Below, one piece after another: positions 25,915-35,030 of a DNA stretch of 64,000 bases. Positions within the stretch are counted from its first letter, which is position 1, and every line of letters begins with the position of its first letter. A program made the translations under genes and the position numbers. The notes beneath the pieces were generated by a model that worked only from the letters and a program-made list of their open reading frames with translations, did not search any database and was not told the DNA's origin. The stretch comes from Rudaea sp. 3F27F6 (lineage in GTDB: Bacteria > Pseudomonadota > Gammaproteobacteria > Xanthomonadales > Rhodanobacteraceae), in the NCBI RefSeq assembly GCF_005503555.1, contig NZ_SCNG01000001.1, forward strand, positions 248,001 through 312,000, read 5' to 3'.

Positions 25915-26832
25915 TCAGCGCGATCGGGCGAAGTCGTGCGCAAGTTCTAGCGCACCGATCACCCCGGCGCGTCCGCCGAGCTGCGCGGGCACCACGAGTT
26001 CGTCGAGATCGATGCCGTTCGCAGTGAAATCGATATAACCGTTGAGCAGCTCGCGCAGGCTGTCGCGCACGCGCGGGAACAGATGCGCCTGCATCATCAC
26101 GCCGCCGCCAAGGATGATCCGCCGCGGCACCGTGGTGACGAGCAGGTTCACGCAGAGCGCGGCGAGATAGTGCGCCTGCAGTGCCCAGCCCGGGTGCTCG
26201 GGCGGCAGGTTTTCCGCGCCGATGCCCCAGCGCGCGCGCAGCGCCGGGCCGGACGCCAGGCCTTCGAGGCAGCGATCGCCATGGAAGGCGCAGATGCCCG
26301 CAAACGCTGCGTCCTCGGCGAGCTTGGGCACGTGCATGTGGCCGACTTCGGGATGGGCGAAGCCGTAGACAGTCCTACCGTTGGCGAGCAGGCCTGCGCC
26401 GATGCCCGTACCAACGGTCACGTAGACCACGTCGTCGAAACCGACGCCGGCACCGTGGCGCACTTCGCCGAGCAGAGCGATATTCACGTCGGTGTCGATC
26501 GCCGCGGGCGCGCCGGCACCGCGCGCGATCTCGCCAAGCATATCGGCGCCCTCCCAGCGCAGCTTCGGCGTGCGCGCGATGCGGCCGTACTGCGGCGATC
26601 CGGGCCGCACGTGCACCGGGCCGAACGAGCCGATCCCAACCGCGGCGACGGCGCCGTGGCGGGCGCGCGCGTCGGCGAAGAAATCGGCAACGCGCGCGAG
26701 CGTTTCCTCCGGCGTCGTGGTCGGAAACGCAGTCTCGGTGAGCAGCTCGTCTCCGCCGGCACCGACCGCGCAGACGAATTTAGTGCCGCCGGCCTCGACC
26801 GCGCCGTAAAGAGTATTCTGGAATTTCGACAC
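25915..26832 (-). CDS. ROK family sugar kinase, probably fructokinase
   Basis: A 305-residue protein from the GTG at 26832; an ATG at 26877 would overlap the upstream gene by 25 bp and add unmatched residues. It has the N-terminal phosphate loop (GAVEAGGTKFVCAVG), a substrate/catalytic block (DTDVNIALLGE), VTVGTGIGAG, and the ROK zinc site (GHMHVPK, then C-x-F-H-G-D-x-C-L-E-G). ROK fructokinases with this short zinc motif phosphorylate fructose, and some act on mannose. It follows the Pycsar-like gene by 20 bp and could be co-transcribed with it. Confidence 0.87.
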   Translation of the reverse strand: MSKFQNTLYGAVEAGGTKFVCAVGAGGDELLTETAFPTTTPEETLARVADFFADARARHGAVAAVGIGSFGPVHVRPGSPQYGRIARTPKLRWEGADMLGEIARGAGAPAAIDTDVNIALLGEVRHGAGVGFDDVVYVTVGTGIGAGLLANGRTVYGFAHPEVGHMHVPKLAEDAAFAGICAFHGDRCLEGLASGPALRARWGIGAENLPPEHPGWALQAHYLAALCVNLLVTTVPRRIILGGGVMMQAHLFPRVRDSLRELLNGYIDFTANGIDLDELVVPAQLGGRAGVIGALELAHDFARSR

Positions 26833-26852
26833 GATCGGGTTCCGTCGGCGGC

Positions 26853-27413
26853 TCAGTTCGCGAAAACCAGCCGCCACCCCTGCGCGAGCAGGGCGAGCAC
26901 GAAGCCGGCGAGAAAACTCAGGTAAGCGAAACGCAGGTAGCGGTATTTGTGCTCGGCGAGATAGGTGCCGAGGCTGTAGATGTCGTTCGCCATCGCGCAG
27001 TAGACCGAACCGTCGGTCTTGAGCGACCGCGCGATCTCGGCGAGAAAGCGTTCGCGCGACAACCCGGCGAAGTGGCCCATGAACAGGAGGTTGAATCCGG
27101 GCGGCAGCTCGGTCGTGGTCAGCTTGAACGGCCGGTACTTCGGCAACACGGCGAGCACCGCGAGCAACAGGGCAAGCAAGGTGAACAAGTCGAGGATCAG
27201 CACCGAATAGCGCAGGTCGGGATCGTGCAGCTTGCCGAGGCTCAGGGTCAGTACGATCGAGGAAACCGTGATGACGATGCTCGCCTTGGTGTCGGCCATG
27301 ACACTGAGCGAGACGTGGTGCTGCTGCGTCGTGCGAAGCAGCGCATCGCCGGTATTGCGTTCGGGTATGTCGGCGAAGAGCTCTCTGCCGCGTTGCGATG
27401 GCGTGTCACTCAT
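26853..27413 (-). CDS. Pycsar-type effector-like transmembrane protein (PycTM / DUF5706 family)
   Basis: A 186-residue membrane protein starting at the ATG at 27413. The conserved core is an amphipathic helix leading into the first membrane span (TTQQHHVSLSVMADTKASI, residues 28-46), two close spans (about 45-60 and 69-91), a cytosolic loop with FMGHF and the DGSVYCAMANDIYSLG block (134-149), and a third span (about 161-184). This matches the PycTM effectors, which damage the membrane when a cyclic pyrimidine nucleotide signals phage infection. No uridylate or cytidylate cyclase is in the window, so it is an orphan. Either a stand-alone homologue with a housekeeping role or an effector controlled from elsewhere. 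Confidence 0.75.
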   Translation of the reverse strand: MSDTPSQRGRELFADIPERNTGDALLRTTQQHHVSLSVMADTKASIVITVSSIVLTLSLGKLHDPDLRYSVLILDLFTLLALLLAVLAVLPKYRPFKLTTTELPPGFNLLFMGHFAGLSRERFLAEIARSLKTDGSVYCAMANDIYSLGTYLAEHKYRYLRFAYLSFLAGFVLALLAQGWRLVFAN

Positions 27414-27454
27414 GAGCGTTTCCGACAATCCCCGATTCCTGCAACAATCAGCCG

Positions 27455-28366
27455 ATGATAGGAACGAAGCCGCGCCTTGGCAATTTCGCCCGCCGCCTGC
27501 GCCATCTGCGTGCGCTGGCGACGGCGCTCGCGTCGCTGACGATCGCGTCCTGCGCGCAGATCTGGTACGCCACGGTCGGCAGCGCCGACAGCGCACACAA
27601 TCTCGCGGTCAAGCACGGCATCGTCTTCGACGCCGAGCATGGGCTCAAGCTCGACGTCTATGCCCCGCACGACGCGGCGCAGGCGCCGGTCGTCGTGTTC
27701 TTCTACGGCGGCAGTTGGGAGGAAGGCCGCCGACGCTGGTACCGCTACGTCGGCGAGGCGCTCGCGAGCCAGGGGCTCGTCGCCGTGCTGCCGGACTACC
27801 GCAAGTTTCCCGACGTGCGCTTTCCGGCCTTTATGACCGATGCGGCAAATGCAACAAAGTGGACTTTTGTACACGCGACGGAATTCGGCGGCGATCCACG
27901 GCGCATCTTCGTCATGGGCCATTCGGCCGGCGGCCATATCGCCGCCCTGCTCGCCTGCGATAAACGCTATCTCGCCGAGGTCGAACTCAAGCCGCGCGAC
28001 CTCGCCGGCATGGTCGGCCTCGCCGGCGCCTATGCTTTTTTACCGTACCAGGACGATGAGGCGGAGATTTTCGGCGACGACGCCGAAGGCCGCTACGATT
28101 CGCAGCCGATCAATTTCGTCGATGGCGACGAGCCGCCGATGCTGCTCCTGCAAGGCCTCGACGACGACGAAGTGCCGCCGAACAATGCCGAGGTCATGGC
28201 CGAGCGCGCGCAAGCGATGAACGGCACTGCCGTGCTCAAGCTCTATCCCGATATCGATCACAGCGACTTGCTGTTGGCGCTCGCGCGCGGACGCAGGGGC
28301 AAGCCGCCGGCGATGCGCGACATTCTCGATTTCGTTGCGAAGCCGCCGGTGCAGAAACAGCCGTAG
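27455..28366 (+). CDS. Lipoprotein alpha/beta-hydrolase (BD-FAE-like esterase)
   Basis: A 303-residue hydrolase. A signal peptide ends in LTIASC with the lipidated cysteine at 33. The oxyanion motif is YGGSW (84-88), the nucleophile elbow GHSAGG (S157), a candidate Asp lies in LQGLDDDEVP, and the His in DIDHSD. The layout matches bacterial carboxylesterases related to feruloyl and acetylxylan esterases. Divergent from the Pycsar-like gene with only 41 bp between starts, so the promoters must overlap. The substrate cannot be inferred. Confidence 0.82.
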   Translation: MIGTKPRLGNFARRLRHLRALATALASLTIASCAQIWYATVGSADSAHNLAVKHGIVFDAEHGLKLDVYAPHDAAQAPVVVFFYGGSWEEGRRRWYRYVGEALASQGLVAVLPDYRKFPDVRFPAFMTDAANATKWTFVHATEFGGDPRRIFVMGHSAGGHIAALLACDKRYLAEVELKPRDLAGMVGLAGAYAFLPYQDDEAEIFGDDAEGRYDSQPINFVDGDEPPMLLLQGLDDDEVPPNNAEVMAERAQAMNGTAVLKLYPDIDHSDLLLALARGRRGKPPAMRDILDFVAKPPVQKQP

Positions 28367-28691
28367 GGAGTTTCTGCGCGACTCTTAGGTTTATCCAACT
28401 TCGTCGTTCCTGTGGCTCGCGACAGTCGAAGGACTAGTCAACCTGGAATCCAGTTTTTGTGCGGGCGCGGCAAGAGTTGGATCCCAGCTTGACCAGCCTC
28501 CGGCTGTTGAGAGCCGCTGGGATGACGAGCATCCTTTCTGGGATGACGAATAAATCGGAGCTTCCGTAAGCAAGGTTTTCAGCGCCCGCGCGAAAAATCC
28601 GCCGATGCCGCGCTGCGCTTTCGCCCTTCGCAACAATCAATCAGCAAGGTTCGATAAATCGAACCCTGCCGGACCTTCCTCCGTTTGAGCT
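28367..28691. repeat. Intergenic stretch with a degraded copy of the GTCATTCC/GGAATCC repeat
   Basis: About 325 bp without a gene. It contains repeat-related pieces: GTCGTTCCTG near 28402, CTGGAATCCAG near 28443, and GGGATGACGA motifs near 28520 and 28542. These correspond to the end units of the elements at 4.7-5.4 and 35.0-35.4 kb, but here they are imperfect and partly scrambled, consistent with decay. Confidence 0.6.
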
Positions 28692-31400
28692 TCAGCGCGC
28701 GGGATGCGCCTCGGCCCAGTTCTTCAGCGCCTTGTCGCCGACGTGCTCGCGCAGCGCGGCGCAGGTGTCGACTTTTTCCAGGGTTTGCGCGAGGTGGCGC
28801 TCACCGCCGATCACGTCCTTGATGCGCGGCGCGAACCATTCGCGAATCTCGTCGCCTTCGGCCTTGCCGCAGCGGCCGTCGCCAGCGAAGCTGATCGCCA
28901 TCGGCTGGTACGAATCCGGCAGGCGCTTGACCAGGGTGTCGAAGTGCGGCTTGAGCCAGGCCCAGAAGCCGGCGCGGTTCTCTTCCTCGCCGACGTGGCC
29001 GCTGTAGAGGTAAGGAATTTCACCGACCGCAACCGCAGGCGTCAGGCCGTAGTTGCGCGCGTCCTCGCCGAGTTTGGCGTCATGGGTCGCGCCGAGCGCG
29101 GCGAGCAGTTCGTAGCGCTGCTTGGTCTGGCGGTTGGTCTTGAGTTCTTCCTGCACGGCCCGGTACGCGGGTTCGCCCGAATCCTGCACAGCGACCGTCA
29201 ACGCAACGCCGCGGATATCCGGATCGAGCTTGCCGAGATCGGCTTTGGCGCCGCCGTCGAGACCGAGCGCCGTGCGCGCTTCGGCATTGAGCTGCGCGCG
29301 CAGGTTCTTGTCGCGCACGACGGTCGCGAGGAAATTCACGAGGCCGACGCGCAGGCGCGTGGTCGCGTCGCTGTCGTCCGCGCGCTTGTGCAGACCGAGC
29401 GCGGCGAGGCGCGGCGCGTACAGTTTCGCCGCATAGGCGTCGAGCGCGGGACGCGTGGTGTCGGTAGCGAGATGCTCGCGAATCCACTCGAACGAGCCGA
29501 ACAGCGCCGTCGCGATCTGCGGGGAGTCCGAGTTGGCCAAGGCAGGCATCGCGTCGAGGACGACGTCGGGTCCGATCGTGCCCTGCTCGAACGCGCTCGA
29601 CAGCGCGTCGGCGTAAACGAGCTGTTCGGCCGGAGCGAGCCCGGCGACCTGCTTCTGCAGCGCGGCGAACTCGGCTTTGTCGAGGGCGAAGCGGTAGTAG
29701 CCGGCCGCCTCGGCATTCGGCATCACCCATTGCGCGCAGCCGCCTTCGAGCGCGAATTCCTTTTTCGGCTGATCGAGCAGGAAACACTGCCGGCTCGACT
29801 TGCCGTTCTGACCGAGACGCGCGCAGACCGGCACCTGCCACTGCAGGTTGTCGTGGCTCAGGACGCCGTAAGGCAGGTAGCGCGACTGGCTCAGTTCGAT
29901 CGAACCTTTGCCGCTGTCGCCGACCTTGTTGCACTTGGCTTCGACGCGCACGAGCGGCAGGCCCGGCTGGTCGAGAAAGCTGCGCATCGCCTTTGCCAGA
30001 GTTTCGCCCTTGCCGCTGACGCGCGCGATCGTCGCAATCAGATCGTCGGAATTGCCGCTGCCGAACTGGTGCTTGGCCAGATAGTCGCGCATCGCATCAC
30101 GGTAGGTGTCTTCGCCGACCCACTCCTCGAACATGCGCAGCACCGCCGCGCCCTTCTGATAGGTGATGCCGTCGAAGGCGTTCTCGATGTCGCCCTGGTC
30201 CGTGATCGGCTGGCGGATCTTACGCGCCGAGAGCTGGCTGTCGCTCTGCATCGCATGCAGGGTGCTCTCAAGACGCGACAGGTCGCCGAGATATTCGGGC
30301 TTCAGCGCCACGGTCGCCTTGCCCTGCGCCCAGGTCGCGAACGCTTCGTTGAGCCAGATATCGTCCCACCACGGCACGGTGACGAGGTCGCCGAACCACT
30401 GGTGTGCGATCTCGTGTGCGTTGACGTTGAAGCTGGAACGATAGCTCGCCGCGGGCGACTTCGCATCGATGCGCAGCAACGCATCGCGATAGACGATAAG
30501 GCCCGCGTTCTCCATCGCGCCCGCGGAGAAATCCGGCGCGCCGAGCAGGTCGAGCTTGTCGAACGGGTACGCCTGGTGGGTGTAGTCCTCGTAGTACTTC
30601 ACCGTCTGCGGCGTCTGTTCGAGAATCCACTTGAGCTGCGGGCCGGTGCCGCGCGGGCCGACGCCGCGCAGCGGAACCGCGGCGTTGCGCACCGAGTTCG
30701 GCGCGAGCGCCGGGCCATCGACTACGTCCCACGGCCCGACCGCGAGCGCGACGAGATAGGTCGGCAACGGTTTGGTGCGGGCAAAGCTGAGTGTCTTCCA
30801 CTTTTTGTCCGCCGACTCCTTCGCGTCGGTCTGCAGCGTATTCGCGATCGCGACTTCGTCGGCCGGCACGGTCAGGGTGATGTCGAACGGCGTCTTGAAG
30901 CGCGGCTCGTCGAACGACGGAAACGCATAGCGCGCGCTGATCGCCTCCATCTGCGAAGTTACGTAGGCGTCGTCGCCGACCTTGACCTTGTAGATGCCCT
31001 GCAGCTTCGCGTTGAACGGCGCCGAATAATCGAAGGTCAGCTCGATGTCCTGCGCCGGCAGCTTGGTGCCGAACGCGACTTCGACGACGCCCGACGGATC
31101 GCGCACGCCGAGTTTCACTTCGCGCGATTTGCCTGCGGCGTCGATCAGGCTGACTTTGGCGACGTCCAGCTCGCGCGCGTACAGCCAGACATGTTCGGCC
31201 GGCTTGGCCAGCTTGATCTTGATCCGCACCTTGCCGTCGAAGCGCTCGGCGCGGGGATCGATCTTGAGGTCGAGCACGTAGGCCAGCGGCTTGGCGTCGT
31301 CGGGCAGTTTGCCGGTCGGCACCGCCTCGGCCGCCGCGGCCAGATGAACGATCGACAGGCACGCGAAAACGGCGCTGCAGATATTGCGCAAAACGGACAT
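28692..31400 (-). CDS. Secreted M1 family metallo-aminopeptidase (copy 1)
   Basis: A 902-residue protein. ATG at 31400 is preceded by a GGGGGTC ribosome site and begins a clean signal peptide (cut near residue 24, AAAAEAVP); the upstream in-frame extension is Arg-rich and unlikely. The substrate-binding GAMEN motif lies near residue 293 and the zinc site HEIAHQW with WLNEAFA around 330-355, all intact. The C-terminal half is the helical ERAP1-like domain. It should remove N-terminal residues from peptides in the periplasm or outside the cell. It follows a close paralogue on the same strand. Confidence 0.92.
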   Translation of the reverse strand: MSVLRNICSAVFACLSIVHLAAAAEAVPTGKLPDDAKPLAYVLDLKIDPRAERFDGKVRIKIKLAKPAEHVWLYARELDVAKVSLIDAAGKSREVKLGVRDPSGVVEVAFGTKLPAQDIELTFDYSAPFNAKLQGIYKVKVGDDAYVTSQMEAISARYAFPSFDEPRFKTPFDITLTVPADEVAIANTLQTDAKESADKKWKTLSFARTKPLPTYLVALAVGPWDVVDGPALAPNSVRNAAVPLRGVGPRGTGPQLKWILEQTPQTVKYYEDYTHQAYPFDKLDLLGAPDFSAGAMENAGLIVYRDALLRIDAKSPAASYRSSFNVNAHEIAHQWFGDLVTVPWWDDIWLNEAFATWAQGKATVALKPEYLGDLSRLESTLHAMQSDSQLSARKIRQPITDQGDIENAFDGITYQKGAAVLRMFEEWVGEDTYRDAMRDYLAKHQFGSGNSDDLIATIARVSGKGETLAKAMRSFLDQPGLPLVRVEAKCNKVGDSGKGSIELSQSRYLPYGVLSHDNLQWQVPVCARLGQNGKSSRQCFLLDQPKKEFALEGGCAQWVMPNAEAAGYYRFALDKAEFAALQKQVAGLAPAEQLVYADALSSAFEQGTIGPDVVLDAMPALANSDSPQIATALFGSFEWIREHLATDTTRPALDAYAAKLYAPRLAALGLHKRADDSDATTRLRVGLVNFLATVVRDKNLRAQLNAEARTALGLDGGAKADLGKLDPDIRGVALTVAVQDSGEPAYRAVQEELKTNRQTKQRYELLAALGATHDAKLGEDARNYGLTPAVAVGEIPYLYSGHVGEEENRAGFWAWLKPHFDTLVKRLPDSYQPMAISFAGDGRCGKAEGDEIREWFAPRIKDVIGGERHLAQTLEKVDTCAALREHVGDKALKNWAEAHPAR

Positions 31401-31488
31401 GGCAGACCCCCGCGAAAACGCCAATGTTAAACCAGAACGAGCGCGGCCCCGCGCGGACCGCCCGGCAAATACCGGGGCTTTGCGTTCG

Positions 31489-31520
31489 CGCCGTCCCTTC
31501 CGCAGCCGGGAGGGACGGCG
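31489..31520 (-). terminator. Stem-loop between the tandem M1 peptidase genes
   Basis: Arms CGCCGTCCC (31489-31497) and GGGACGGCG (31512-31520) extend through further pairs to give a stem of about 13 bp with a GCAGCC loop, placed 9 bp after the stop of the upstream M1 gene. No U-tract follows on the minus strand, so it may limit read-through or stabilise the 3' end. Confidence 0.5.
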
Positions 31521-31528
31521 CATTGCCG

Positions 31529-34213
31529 TCAATGGCCGTGCGTCTTCGCCCATTCCGCGAGCGCATTCGTCCCGGCGTGTTCGCGCAGCGCGGCGCATTG
31601 GCCGATGCCTTCGAGCGCCTGCGTCAGCGCACGCTCGCCGCCCATGAGGTTTTTGACACGCGTCGCAAAGAAGTGCGACAGCTCGTCGGCTTCCGATTTA
31701 CTGCAGCGACCGACGGCTGGCAGGCTGATCACGGCTGACTTGGCCTCGTCGTAGAAGCGACCATTGAACGCGTCATAGTGTGCCTTGTACCAGGCCCACA
31801 GCGCCGGGCGGATTTCCGGCTCGGAATTTTGCGCCGAATAAATCGAGCCCATTTCGATGTCGCTCACCGCGGGGGTCAATCCGTAGTTGCGTGCTTTTTC
31901 GCCGAGCGCGGCGTCGCGCGTGCTGCCGAGGGCGTGCAACAAGTCGGCGCGCTGCTGCGGATCGTGGTTGCCGGCCAGTTCCTTGAGCACGGCCGCGAAC
32001 GCGGCGGCTCCGGAGTCCTGCACGGCGACCGTCAGCGCGATACCGCGCAGATCCGCATCGACACGACTGAGGTCGACTTTGCCGCCACCATCGAGTCCGA
32101 GCACGGCCCTGCCCTGCTTGTTCAATTCCTCGCGCACGGCCTTGTCCTCCACGTCGAGGGCAAGAAAATCGATCACGCGCGAGCGCAGGTCGGTGGTCGC
32201 GTCCGCCTCGCCCGCTTTGCGCTGGTAGCCGAGCGCAGCGACGCTCGGTGCATAGAGGCGAGATGCCCACGCCTGCAGCGCGCTGCGCGTCTGCGTATCG
32301 GCGAGATGTTCGTCGATCCAGTTGAAGTCACTGACCAGCGCGGTCGCGACCTGAGGCTTGTCCGACGTGGCGAGCGCGGGCATCGCATCGAGCACGGCCG
32401 TCGGCGGCAGCTCGCCGCGGCGGAACGCGCTCGACACGGCATCGGCATAGACCAGTTGCTCGGGCGCCGACAGCGATCCGATATGTTCGCGCAATGTGGC
32501 GAGCGCGGATTCGCTGAGGCTGAAACGGTAGTAGCCGGCTGCATTCGCATTCGGCAGCACCCAGTCCGCACAGCCGCCGTCGAGGGCGAACTCACGCTGC
32601 GGCTGGTCGAGCAGAAAGCATTGCTGCGCCGACTGCGCGCCGCGGCCGAGGCGCGCGCAGACCGGCACGCTCCACTGTTGCGTCTCCTTCGCGGCGGCGC
32701 CGTAGGGCAGATAGCGCGACTGGCTCAGGACAAGCGCGCCTTTGCCCGCATCGCATTTCAGTTCCGCGCGCACGAGCGGAATACCGGGCTGGTCGAGAAA
32801 GCTGCGCATCGCGGCTTTCATCGGCTCGCCCTTGCCGGTCACGCGCGCGATGGTCTCGATCAAGTCCTCCGAATTGCCGTTGCCGAACGCGTGCGCGGCG
32901 AGGTATTGGCGCAGCGCGTCGCGGAATGCGTCTTCGCCGAGCCATTGCTCGAACATCAGCAGCACGGCCGCGCCCTTGAGGTAGGTGATGTCGTCGAAAG
33001 CCGTGCCGACGTCGCCCGGGTTGGCGATCGGCTGGCGCACCCGGCGCGCCGAGAGCAGGCTGTCCTTGCGCATCGCCTTGCGTGTGTCCTCGGCCCGGCT
33101 CAGGTCGGCCAGATAGCCGGGCTTCAAAGCGACCGTCACCTTGCTCGCCCACCAGGTGGCGAAGGATTCGTTGAGCCAGAGGTCGTCCCACCACGGTACG
33201 GTGACGAGGTCGCCGAACCATTGATGCGCGATCTCGTGCGCGATCGTGTCGTAGGCGCCGCGGTATTCGTTCGCCGGCGAATGCTCGTCGAAACGCAGCA
33301 GCGCTTCGTCGAAGATCAGCAGTCCGGCGTTTTCCATCGCGCCGGCGAAATTCGCGCTGCCGAGCAGATCGAGCTTGCCGAACGGATACGCCTGATTCGT
33401 ATACTTTTCGTAGTATTCGACCAGCGCGGGCACTTGCTCGAGCGCCCATTTCAACTGCGGCGCCGAGCCGCGCGGACCGATCGCGCGCAGCGCCACGGGT
33501 GTCTTGCGCACATCGTTGGCACCGAGCGCCGGCGCCTCGGCGACGTCCCAGGGCCCAACCGCGAACGCGATCAAATAGGTCGGCAGCGGCTGCGTCGCCG
33601 CATAGGTGATGGTCTTCCACTTGCCGTCGGCCGAATCCGACTCGCGCGCCGGCAAGGTGTTGGCGAACGCGGTTTGCGCTTTCGGCACGATCAGGCTGAC
33701 TTCGAACGGCGTCTTGAAACGCGGCTCGTCGAATCCGGGGAATACCTTGCGCCCGCTGAGCGCCTCCAATTGCGTGACCGCGTAGACGTCTTTGCCGATC
33801 TTCGCTTTGAACAGGCCGTCCGCGGTCTTGTTGAACGCGGCCGAATAGCTCAGCCGAAGTTCGAGCGTCTGCGCCGGCAGGCTCGCGCCGAAAGCGATCT
33901 CGGCGACGCCGTCCGCGTCGCGCTGCAGGTACTTGGCCGCGTGCGACTTGCCCTGCGCGTCGATCACTTCGACCTTGCTCACGGCCAGGTTATTGCCGTG
34001 CAGCCAGAGGTGATCCGCGGCCTTGGTCAGCTCGACCTTGATGCGCGCGTTGCCGCTGAAACGCTCGGCGTTCGGATCGATCTTCAGTTCGAGCGCGTAG
34101 GAAACCGGCGCCACGCCGTCCGGCAGCTTGCCGGTCGGCACCGCCTCGGCGGCATGGACGGACAGAGACAGTGCCGCCGCTGCGGCGGCGAACAACGCGG
34201 ATATCGCACGCAT
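31529..34213 (-). CDS. Secreted M1 family metallo-aminopeptidase (copy 2)
   Basis: An 894-residue paralogue of the neighbouring M1 peptidase. ATG at 34213 has AAGGAG upstream and a signal peptide cut near residue 22 (VHAAEAVP). GAMEN (about 286), HEIAHQWFGD (about 322) and WLNESFATW are intact. The two copies align end to end, including the first mature residues (AEAVPTGKLPD) and the C-terminal L-x-x-W-A-x-x-H. They arose by tandem duplication but have diverged clearly over their length. The upstream gap is shared with divergent ahpC. Confidence 0.92.
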   Translation of the reverse strand: MRAISALFAAAAAALSLSVHAAEAVPTGKLPDGVAPVSYALELKIDPNAERFSGNARIKVELTKAADHLWLHGNNLAVSKVEVIDAQGKSHAAKYLQRDADGVAEIAFGASLPAQTLELRLSYSAAFNKTADGLFKAKIGKDVYAVTQLEALSGRKVFPGFDEPRFKTPFEVSLIVPKAQTAFANTLPARESDSADGKWKTITYAATQPLPTYLIAFAVGPWDVAEAPALGANDVRKTPVALRAIGPRGSAPQLKWALEQVPALVEYYEKYTNQAYPFGKLDLLGSANFAGAMENAGLLIFDEALLRFDEHSPANEYRGAYDTIAHEIAHQWFGDLVTVPWWDDLWLNESFATWWASKVTVALKPGYLADLSRAEDTRKAMRKDSLLSARRVRQPIANPGDVGTAFDDITYLKGAAVLLMFEQWLGEDAFRDALRQYLAAHAFGNGNSEDLIETIARVTGKGEPMKAAMRSFLDQPGIPLVRAELKCDAGKGALVLSQSRYLPYGAAAKETQQWSVPVCARLGRGAQSAQQCFLLDQPQREFALDGGCADWVLPNANAAGYYRFSLSESALATLREHIGSLSAPEQLVYADAVSSAFRRGELPPTAVLDAMPALATSDKPQVATALVSDFNWIDEHLADTQTRSALQAWASRLYAPSVAALGYQRKAGEADATTDLRSRVIDFLALDVEDKAVREELNKQGRAVLGLDGGGKVDLSRVDADLRGIALTVAVQDSGAAAFAAVLKELAGNHDPQQRADLLHALGSTRDAALGEKARNYGLTPAVSDIEMGSIYSAQNSEPEIRPALWAWYKAHYDAFNGRFYDEAKSAVISLPAVGRCSKSEADELSHFFATRVKNLMGGERALTQALEGIGQCAALREHAGTNALAEWAKTHGH

Positions 34214-34330
34214 GACTTCGCTCCTTGAGGGGTGACCGAAGCTGACCATGGGCGCGGCGCAACGACAAGCGCCTGCAACCGCGGTTTTTCCAGGAGCCAA
34301 TACGGCGCTGAAACCGGGCCGACTCTTTAA

Positions 34331-34361
34331 TTGATGAAAGCTATCACTATCTTTTCATCAA
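34331..34361. promoter_or_regulatory. Inverted repeat upstream of ahpC, candidate peroxide-response operator
   Basis: Perfect 9-bp arms TTGATGAAA (34331-34339) and TTTCATCAA (34353-34361) lie 76 bp before the ahpC start, in an AT-rich gap. On the minus strand an ATAG-N7-CAAT pair (34344-34330), which fits half an OxyR site, overlaps the left arm. oxyR itself is 4 kb away. The full four-part OxyR pattern is not present. Confidence 0.45.
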
Positions 34362-34436
34362 TCGATTGTACAAATATGATGCGCCGCACTAAAGTACGTC
34401 GCATCCCTTCACCACCAACCCAAAAGGAAGCAAGCA

Positions 34437-35000
34437 ATGTCCTTGATCAACACCCAGGTCAAACCCTTCAAGGCGACTGCCTACCACAACGGCAAGTTCG
34501 TCGACGTCAGCGACGCGACGCTCAAGGGCAAGTGGTCGGTCGTCGTGTTCTATCCGGCCGACTTCACCTTCGTCTGCCCGACGGAACTGGAAGACCTGGC
34601 CAACAACTACGCCGAATTCCAGAAGCTCGGCGTCGAGATCTACGGCGTGTCGACCGACACCCATTTCGCCCACAAGGCGTGGCACGACACCTCGGACGCG
34701 ATCAAGAAGGTGCAGTACCCGCTCGTCGGCGACCCGACCGCGACGCTATCGCGCAACTTCGAAGTGCTGATCGAAGAAGAAGGCCTCGCCCTGCGCGGCA
34801 CCTTCGTCATCAATCCGGAAGGCCAGATCAAGCTGTACGAAATCCACGACAACGGCATCGGTCGCGACGCCAGCGAACTGTTGCGCAAGGTCAAAGCCGC
34901 CCAGTACGTCGCTTCGCACCCGGGTGAAGTCTGCCCGGCGAAGTGGCAGGAAGGCGCCAAGACCCTCAAGCCGTCGCTCGACCTCGTCGGCAAGATCTAA
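34437..35000 (+). CDS. ahpC: Alkyl hydroperoxide reductase subunit C (typical 2-Cys peroxiredoxin)
   Basis: A 187-residue peroxiredoxin. The peroxidatic cysteine lies in FTFVCPTE (about residue 47) and the resolving cysteine in GEVCPAKW (about 166); length and C-terminal tail are typical of AhpC1. It reduces H2O2 and organic hydroperoxides in the cytosol and is recycled by AhpF, encoded downstream beyond a repeat insertion. A good Shine-Dalgarno (AAGGAAG) precedes the ATG. An inverted repeat upstream and oxyR nearby point to peroxide induction. Confidence 0.97.
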   Translation: MSLINTQVKPFKATAYHNGKFVDVSDATLKGKWSVVVFYPADFTFVCPTELEDLANNYAEFQKLGVEIYGVSTDTHFAHKAWHDTSDAIKKVQYPLVGDPTATLSRNFEVLIEEEGLALRGTFVINPEGQIKLYEIHDNGIGRDASELLRKVKAAQYVASHPGEVCPAKWQEGAKTLKPSLDLVGKI

Positions 35001-35011
35001 AAGCAACACCT

Positions 35012-35025
35012 CCCCGGCAACGGGG
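35012..35025 (+). terminator. Short hairpin after ahpC
   Basis: CCCCG-GCAA-CGGGG, 11 bp after the ahpC stop, followed by CTCTT, not a clean U-run. It could end most ahpC transcripts before the repeat. Confidence 0.4.
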
Positions 35026-35030
35026 CTCTT

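Noticed and set aside
26853-28366. Complete Pycsar defence system
   Set aside because: Only the effector-like gene is present; the neighbouring genes are a sugar kinase and an esterase, with no nucleotide cyclase.
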